From contig JASHOU010000208.1 of assembly GCA_030038475.1 (NCBI GenBank), positions 1 through 41,619 on the forward strand: DNA of 41,619 nt. Direction: 5' to 3'. This DNA is from Terriglobales bacterium (GTDB lineage Bacteria > Acidobacteriota > Terriglobia > Terriglobales > Acidobacteriaceae). Positions within the stretch are counted from its first letter, which is position 1; every line of letters starts with the position of its first letter. Shown piece after piece: positions 36,904-41,619 of the stretch. The notes under the pieces were generated by a model. It did no database searches. It was not told where the DNA came from and worked only from the letters and a program-made list of their open reading frames with translations. The position numbers and the translations under genes are program-made.

Positions 36904-38022
36904 TTAGTGGTTGGCGTTCGCTGGCGGCGTTGGCGCGGTCAGTAACTCCACAAACATTTTGTAGAACTTTTCCGTATCCAGATCGTCTTGTATTTCCACC
37001 GACTGCACCTCACGCTTGGGCTTATCCTGATCCGTCCAATTGAGCGTGTCTCCGTAGCCGGCACCGCGATCCAGATCCACATCCATGTAGCGATTTTCTT
37101 TCTTGGTAATCAGGCTTGGATCAAGCCAGGCCGCGGCCGCAAGTTCATCCCACAGATAGTTATAAGAGCCATGCAGCTGCTCATACTTGCCCACGTATTG
37201 CGCCGCGGGCGAATTCCCAGCCTTGACTCTGTCGATCAGCGCGTTCGTCATTCTTGTCTTCAGAGAAATATCCACGGTGGTGCAAACCATCTTCTTCCAC
37301 GGAGCCCGCAGCACAATATGAGCGGCTTCGGGATCGAACCAAAGGTTGAATTCGTGACGGGGATTGTCGGCGAATTCAGGATCTTCGGTCTGCGGATTCA
37401 GACTGCCTCCCATAAAAACCAATTCCTTGGCCAGGCTGGGAAATTCGGGATCGAGCGAGATGGCGAGCGCCAAATTTGTCATCGGTCCGCCTTCGTAGAT
37501 GGTCACTTCGTGCGGATACTTGCGGACCATACGCACTAGAAAGTGGGCGGCGTCTTCATCGGCGGGCTTGGTAGTCGGCTTCCCTTCCGGCATTTCTCCC
37601 AGTTCGCGTGCCGGGTGATACCGGCTCGGAGTCCACGCGCCCAGCCAGACCACGTAGCCGTGTTGCGCCTCCCAACTCTCCGTGTCTTCTTTGGTTCTCA
37701 CCAGCGGATACTCGGCTCCCGGCACCACGGAAATATCGGTGCGGCCGATTAATTCCAACATGCGCAGAGTGTGCGCGACCTCTTCGGTGAGCCATGCATC
37801 GCCCGTCACCACGGTGACGCCCAGAACGTCCGTCTGCGGAGACTGGATCAGGAGCAGGATCGCTTGCTGATCGCTGCCAGCAGGGCCGGCAGCGTCCTGA
37901 TCGATAATGACTTTGCGCGGGGCTTTGTCGAGAACTTGAGATGCAGCGGCTTGGGTTGCAAGGCATGTTGCTAGAATTACGGTTGCAACCCGAATCGGAG
38001 ATTGAAATCGGCTGAACTTCAT
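36904..38022 (-). CDS. Exported nucleoside-hydrolase-family protein
   Basis: 372 aa with a signal peptide (about 1-28), GAGGTG 6 nt before the ATG. The inosine/uridine-preferring nucleoside hydrolase fold is recognisable: VIIDQDAAGPAGSDQQAILLL (38-58), LGVTVVTGDAWLTEEVAHTLRMLELIGR, IYEGGPMTNLALAI, ELVFMGGSL, EFNLWFDPEAAHIVL and WDELAAAAWLDPSL. The family's DxDxxxDD calcium site is altered: after D41-x-D43 there are extra residues, and the final pair reads D51-Q52 in place of DD. It may have changed or lost hydrolase activity. A periplasmic nucleoside-scavenging role is the default guess. Confidence 0.82.
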   Translation of the reverse strand: MKFSRFQSPIRVATVILATCLATQAAASQVLDKAPRKVIIDQDAAGPAGSDQQAILLLIQSPQTDVLGVTVVTGDAWLTEEVAHTLRMLELIGRTDISVVPGAEYPLVRTKEDTESWEAQHGYVVWLGAWTPSRYHPARELGEMPEGKPTTKPADEDAAHFLVRMVRKYPHEVTIYEGGPMTNLALAISLDPEFPSLAKELVFMGGSLNPQTEDPEFADNPRHEFNLWFDPEAAHIVLRAPWKKMVCTTVDISLKTRMTNALIDRVKAGNSPAAQYVGKYEQLHGSYNYLWDELAAAAWLDPSLITKKENRYMDVDLDRGAGYGDTLNWTDQDKPKREVQSVEIQDDLDTEKFYKMFVELLTAPTPPANANH

Positions 38023-38137
38023 TGGTGCACCTCACGCAGTGTTTTCAGGAATCGCATGGGAAGCGTGCCATTGTAAATCGTGTTGGCGTTGATTGGTAAG
38101 AATGCTTGGTTGATAAGAGAATGATTGGCAGGAGTGG

Positions 38138-39727
38138 ATGAGGACGAATCGCGCGAGCGCTAGACATCTCCGAGGAACCAGGACGCCTGTTGCCATCTGC
38201 ATTTTAGGTCTGGCGGCGGTGGTCGCCCTTGTTTTGCCCGAGATTGTTCCGATTGAGGTTCAGGCGCAAGCCCAGGCGAGCGGCGTAATCGAGGGCTATG
38301 TGCGCGATTCGAATGGCAAGCCCGTGGCGAATGCGATTGTTTTCCTGCAACTCGCAGATGGGACGGATGGCGGCGTCACACCGGCGCAGGTCACTCACAC
38401 CGATGCTCAAGGAGTCTTTCGCTTTAGCGCGCTTCCTGACGGCGCCTACCGTCTACGCGCGGAAATGACCGGCTACGATGCGGCAAGCGCCGGACCAGTC
38501 AGCCTGGCGCAGCAAGAAACGAAGAGGATTGACCTCACGCTGGATTCTCCGAAAGCTTCTGAACCGCAGAAGGCGCCGTCAGGAAAATCTGCGTTCTCGC
38601 ATACAAAAGCCGAGGCGCCGCAGTTTTACGATGAACCTCAATTCACCGTAGCGGGCGTAACCCAGGCTACGAATTCGGGTGGGCACGGCTCCGATACTGT
38701 GCGCCGAACCGCGGATGTGCTCGCCAAGGCGACCGTCTCGCTGGGCAAGGATTCGAACCCCGCGGCCTCCGCCGCGTTAGAGAGCTCTTTGCGCGATGCG
38801 CTGGCGCGCAATCCCGAAGATCCCACGCTGCATCATCAACTAGGCGAGATCGAAGAGAAACTCGGCAACTCGCTCAAGGCGGTTCGCCAGTATGAGCGTG
38901 CGGCCGAACTTGACCCCAGCGAGCCAAACCTGTTCGATTGGGGAACCGAACTGCTGACGCATCGCGCCTTTGAACCGGCGACCGAGGTCTTGGCCAAGGG
39001 CAATCGCTCATTTCCGAACTCCACACGCACTCTGATCGCGCTCGGCGTTGCCTGGTATGCACGAGGCTCTTATGATCAGGCGGCACGATGCCTCGTCCGG
39101 GCGTCCGATCTAGATCCCGGCAATCCGACGCCGTACATGTTTCTAGACAAAATGCAAGGCGTTGAGACCGCTCTATCGGAAGATTGGGCATGGCAACAAT
39201 CGGCTGAGCGATTGGCGAGATTTGCCAAGCTGCACCCAGACAACGCGCTCGCGAATTACTATTACGCCGTCAGCCTCTGGAAACGTTCGCTGGAAGAGTC
39301 CGCTGAACAAGCAGGAAGCGTCGCCAGCAACGAGCGAAGTCCGCAGCCTGACTCCAAGGATTCAGCGCGGGTTGAATCGCTGCTGCTGAAGGCAGTACAT
39401 CTCGATCCGAAGCTCGCAGCCGCATACTTGCAGCTAGGAGTTCTCTACTCGCAGCGCGGGGAGTTTTCGCGCGCAATTGCCGCCTATCGAAAAGCGATCG
39501 AAGTCGGGCCGGAAGAAGCCAGTTCGGAGTCCGAGGAGACCCTCGCCGAGGCACACTATCGACTGGCGCAGGCATATGAGCGAACCGGCGACAAAACGAG
39601 AGCTCAACAAGAGCTTCAACTCCATGCCGACTTATCTAACAAACTAAAGCAGGATATGGAACGGGACGAGCGCCAAGTTCAGGAGTTCGTGATCTCATTG
39701 CGCAAGAAAGACTCCGCCTCGCAATGA
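38138..39727 (+). CDS. Secreted TPR protein with carboxypeptidase-regulatory-like domain
   Basis: 529 aa. An N-terminal signal/anchor (about 17-45, VAICILGLAAVVALVLPEIV). A carboxypeptidase-regulatory-like domain at about 50-140 (GVIEGYVRDSNGKPVANAIVFLQ... GVFRFSALPDGAYRLRAEMTGY). A linker, then TPR repeats from about 218 to 515 (HHQLGEIEEKLGNSLKAVRQYERAAELDPSEP; YLQLGVLYSQRGEFSRAIAAYRKAIEVGPEE; HYRLAQAYERTGDKTRAQQELQ). TPRs bind protein partners, so an envelope scaffold is likely. It is convergent with the TonB-dependent receptor gene. Confidence 0.85.
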   Translation: MRTNRASARHLRGTRTPVAICILGLAAVVALVLPEIVPIEVQAQAQASGVIEGYVRDSNGKPVANAIVFLQLADGTDGGVTPAQVTHTDAQGVFRFSALPDGAYRLRAEMTGYDAASAGPVSLAQQETKRIDLTLDSPKASEPQKAPSGKSAFSHTKAEAPQFYDEPQFTVAGVTQATNSGGHGSDTVRRTADVLAKATVSLGKDSNPAASAALESSLRDALARNPEDPTLHHQLGEIEEKLGNSLKAVRQYERAAELDPSEPNLFDWGTELLTHRAFEPATEVLAKGNRSFPNSTRTLIALGVAWYARGSYDQAARCLVRASDLDPGNPTPYMFLDKMQGVETALSEDWAWQQSAERLARFAKLHPDNALANYYYAVSLWKRSLEESAEQAGSVASNERSPQPDSKDSARVESLLLKAVHLDPKLAAAYLQLGVLYSQRGEFSRAIAAYRKAIEVGPEEASSESEETLAEAHYRLAQAYERTGDKTRAQQELQLHADLSNKLKQDMERDERQVQEFVISLRKKDSASQ

Positions 39728-39740
39728 TTCGGGGAGGCAA

Positions 39741-39844
39741 GGCAGGCCGAGTCTATCTCAGCCTGCCCTCAGCGGCTGAAAGCCGCAGTTGAATCAAAGC
39801 AATTATCGCAGCGGTAAACCGCTGCGCCACCCAAAATCAACTGC
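39741..39844. repeat. Multi-hairpin REP-like element
   Basis: Three hairpins in a row: ggcaggc/gcctgcc (39741-39767), gcggct/agccgc (39772-39786) and cgcagcgg/ccgctgcg with a 4-nt loop (39807-39826). The third is enclosed by outer arms gcagttga (39785-39792) and tcaactgc (39837-39844). It occupies the gap between two convergent genes and may serve as a two-way transcription stop. Confidence 0.65.
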
Positions 39845-39868
39845 AACCCGGACTTTTTCCGCAGCCTG

Positions 39869-41619
39869 CTAGAACGTGAGCTTCAAGGCGAACTGCGCCA
39901 AACGCGGGTTGTTCACGGTGCTGTTAATCACGCCGAAACTGGAGGGCGTACCTATGTCCTGTTCGCCGCTGCCGCTGATCCCGGACATCCAGTACTGGGG
40001 ATGGTTGAACAGGTTGAAAAGCTCGGCCCGGAATTGCAGATTCATTCCCTCGCGGAAGGACAAAGGAAAGTTCTTAAACAAAGAGAAGTCGGTATTCACA
40101 AAACGCGGACCGTAAACCGGCGCGCGTGCAGCGGTTCCGAGACCTCCATAGTTCACACCATTGTATGTAAGGACATCCGACTCGAAAGCGCAGGGGTTGA
40201 ACCAATGCGAGAGCGTGTGAACCTGCGAAGGAGCATTGCATCCCGGATTCGCCGCGACCGGACCCGCCACGTTGGGGTTACCCACTTCGTTCGGGCGCTC
40301 AACCACTAAACCGTTGTAGCCGAAGTTCACGCCCGATGGGTTGGTGCTATCGACCACAAACAGCGGAAACCCTGATGTGGCCCTTTCGATCACATTAACC
40401 TGCCAATGCCCAAGAGCCGTGTCTAATGGGGTACTCCAGTTGCCGCCCCAATACTTGCCTTTGCCGAAGGGGAGATCGTAGAGGACGCTGGCGGTAAAGC
40501 TGTCGTTGAGGTTAAGCTGAGACAGGCCCCAATCCAGCCTCGCGGTTCCAGGCAGTGGATAGTACAAAGCGCCAGGGTTGGTGCCCAAACCATCCGTTAG
40601 TCCGGTGTCGAAATTGCGAGACCAGGTATAGCCAATCAAGGCGTAGAGTCCATGCCGCACGCTCTTGGTTTCAGCCTTTACCTGCAGGGAGTCATATTGG
40701 GCAGAGCCGATGCTATTGTTGGTGTCGACAGTCTGAAAAGGTGCCGCATAAGGATATGACGTAATGCCGCAGCCCAGCGTGTAGCCCGGAACGTTGCCGC
40801 ACGCACTTGGCGACGTTATATTTTCGTTCAGCTGACTGACGAGAATGTGGTGACTGCGGGTTCCGGCGTATCCCATGGTCAGCACGATGTTGCCTGGCAC
40901 CTGACGCTGAATGTTGAGGTTGAACTGCTGGATCGAGCCTTGTTTGAAATTGAGGTTCATGGCCTGAATCGACCCGGTGTAATTCTGCGGGTTTACGGGT
41001 GCGTTATAAATTGCGCCGCCTGGAACGTTGATGCTAGAAGGTGTATTGGCCGGAAGAAGGAATCCGCCTGACAGGGATCCGGAAGCAACTCCATAGGTAA
41101 GACAAAAAGTGCAAGGATCGACTTCCGCATAGTAGGGCGGGTTCTGCCACAGTCCCTGACCGCCCTGGTCCCAGGAGGAATCGTGATAGATGGCGTATCC
41201 CGCGCGAATCACGGTCAGATCCCCTCCGAACGGCTTCCAAGCCAGTCCGATGCGGGGTTCCGCGGCAGTCTTGTCTAATTGGATGCCAACGCGCCCGTTG
41301 GTCGGGATGCAGATCGAGCAGTCGGCCAACGTGGGACTCCCGGTCGGAACGTACCACTTAAGGTTTTCGACATTGAACTCCGCTTGCCGATTTCTCACTT
41401 CAGTTTCCGGCGTAACCACAGCCCAGGCGAGACCAATATTCAGCGTCAGATTGCTGGTCACGCGCCAATCGTCCTGAACAAATGGTCGCACCAGCTTAAA
41501 GCGGCGACCGACCGTACCACCGAGAAAGGTTTGATCGTGGGCTGCAAAAACTCCCATAGCACCTACAAGGAGGTCGGCGATATTGTCACCGGTATTTGTG
41601 CCAAAATTTACGACATACC
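39869..41619 (-). CDS. TonB-dependent receptor, Oar-like, 3' part
   Basis: The frame is open to the right edge of the window, so the N-terminal signal, carboxypeptidase-regulatory-like domain and plug are missing; about 583 codons are visible. Beta-barrel sequence with the acidobacterial Oar pattern: FVQDDWRVTSNLTLNIGLAW, EPRIGLAWKPFGGDLTVIRAGYAIYHD, LNLNDSFTASVLYDLPFGKGK, NLQFRAELFNLFNHPQYW, and the C-terminal strand RLAQFALKLTF ending in Phe. These receptors import siderophores, glycans or peptides with TonB energy. The ligand is unknown. Confidence 0.9.
   Translation of the reverse strand, partial: YVVNFGTNTGDNIADLLVGAMGVFAAHDQTFLGGTVGRRFKLVRPFVQDDWRVTSNLTLNIGLAWAVVTPETEVRNRQAEFNVENLKWYVPTGSPTLADCSICIPTNGRVGIQLDKTAAEPRIGLAWKPFGGDLTVIRAGYAIYHDSSWDQGGQGLWQNPPYYAEVDPCTFCLTYGVASGSLSGGFLLPANTPSSINVPGGAIYNAPVNPQNYTGSIQAMNLNFKQGSIQQFNLNIQRQVPGNIVLTMGYAGTRSHHILVSQLNENITSPSACGNVPGYTLGCGITSYPYAAPFQTVDTNNSIGSAQYDSLQVKAETKSVRHGLYALIGYTWSRNFDTGLTDGLGTNPGALYYPLPGTARLDWGLSQLNLNDSFTASVLYDLPFGKGKYWGGNWSTPLDTALGHWQVNVIERATSGFPLFVVDSTNPSGVNFGYNGLVVERPNEVGNPNVAGPVAANPGCNAPSQVHTLSHWFNPCAFESDVLTYNGVNYGGLGTAARAPVYGPRFVNTDFSLFKNFPLSFREGMNLQFRAELFNLFNHPQYWMSGISGSGEQDIGTPSSFGVINSTVNNPRLAQFALKLTF

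Overview
The window reads as a chromosomal stretch of a GC-rich, Gram-negative, aerobic heterotroph. It most resembles Acidobacteriota (Terriglobia / Koribacter-like). This rests on the Oar-type TonB-dependent receptor, many secreted proteins with carboxypeptidase-regulatory-like domains, a four-helix-bundle (23S rRNA intervening-sequence-like) gene, a Cox15-type heme A synthase plus a DUF420 protein, and the kind of intergenic repeats present. No 16S gene is present, so this placement is inference. || Layout. 1-2.3 kb: 3' part of an OprB-type porin, a tRNA-Gly(CCC) with its promoter, then a 590-bp element with 33-bp terminal inverted repeats and 14-bp flanking direct repeats that carries one small gene and no transposase. 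2.3-5.3 kb: Tat-exported amidase, a secreted proline/alanine-tailed protein, a 40-aa membrane peptide. 5.5-7.9 kb: cysteine desulfurase and MnmA, a coupled tRNA 2-thiolation pair. 8-9 kb: secreted cupredoxin-like protein. 9.2-15.4 kb: a minus-strand run that looks like a CoA-dependent aerobic ring-oxidation module (BoxB-like diiron oxygenase between two crotonases) with an amidohydrolase, a rhodanese, a membrane protein and a DapA-family aldolase interrupted by a low-complexity insert. 15.4-16.9 kb: two small membrane/secreted proteins and a VapBC-like toxin-antitoxin pair. 16.9-23.2 kb: carB, a secreted two-domain protein, carA, a small membrane protein and lepB. 23.2-28.1 kb: DUF420, ssb, an inositol-phosphate-synthase homologue with a pentapeptide-repeat leader, a GAF-ANTAR regulator and a small secreted protein. 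28.2-32.3 kb: HAD phosphatase, lytic transglycosylase, UPF0104 membrane protein, CPBP protease. 32.5-36.9 kb: nrdR, four-helix-bundle gene, NAD-isocitrate dehydrogenase, heme A synthase, ABC ATPase. 36.9-41.6 kb: secreted nucleoside hydrolase, TPR protein and the 3' part of a TonB-dependent receptor. || The strongest unexplained signal is between the genes. At about ten gene boundaries there are degenerate arrays built on a strict 7-nt or 8-nt period, often as head-to-head inverted pairs, abutting or overlapping start and stop codons. One pair of octamer arrays brackets the four-helix-bundle gene. With the 590-bp inverted-repeat element and the multi-hairpin element at 39.7-39.85 kb, these make the window rich in small repeat elements whose propagation machinery is not visible here.
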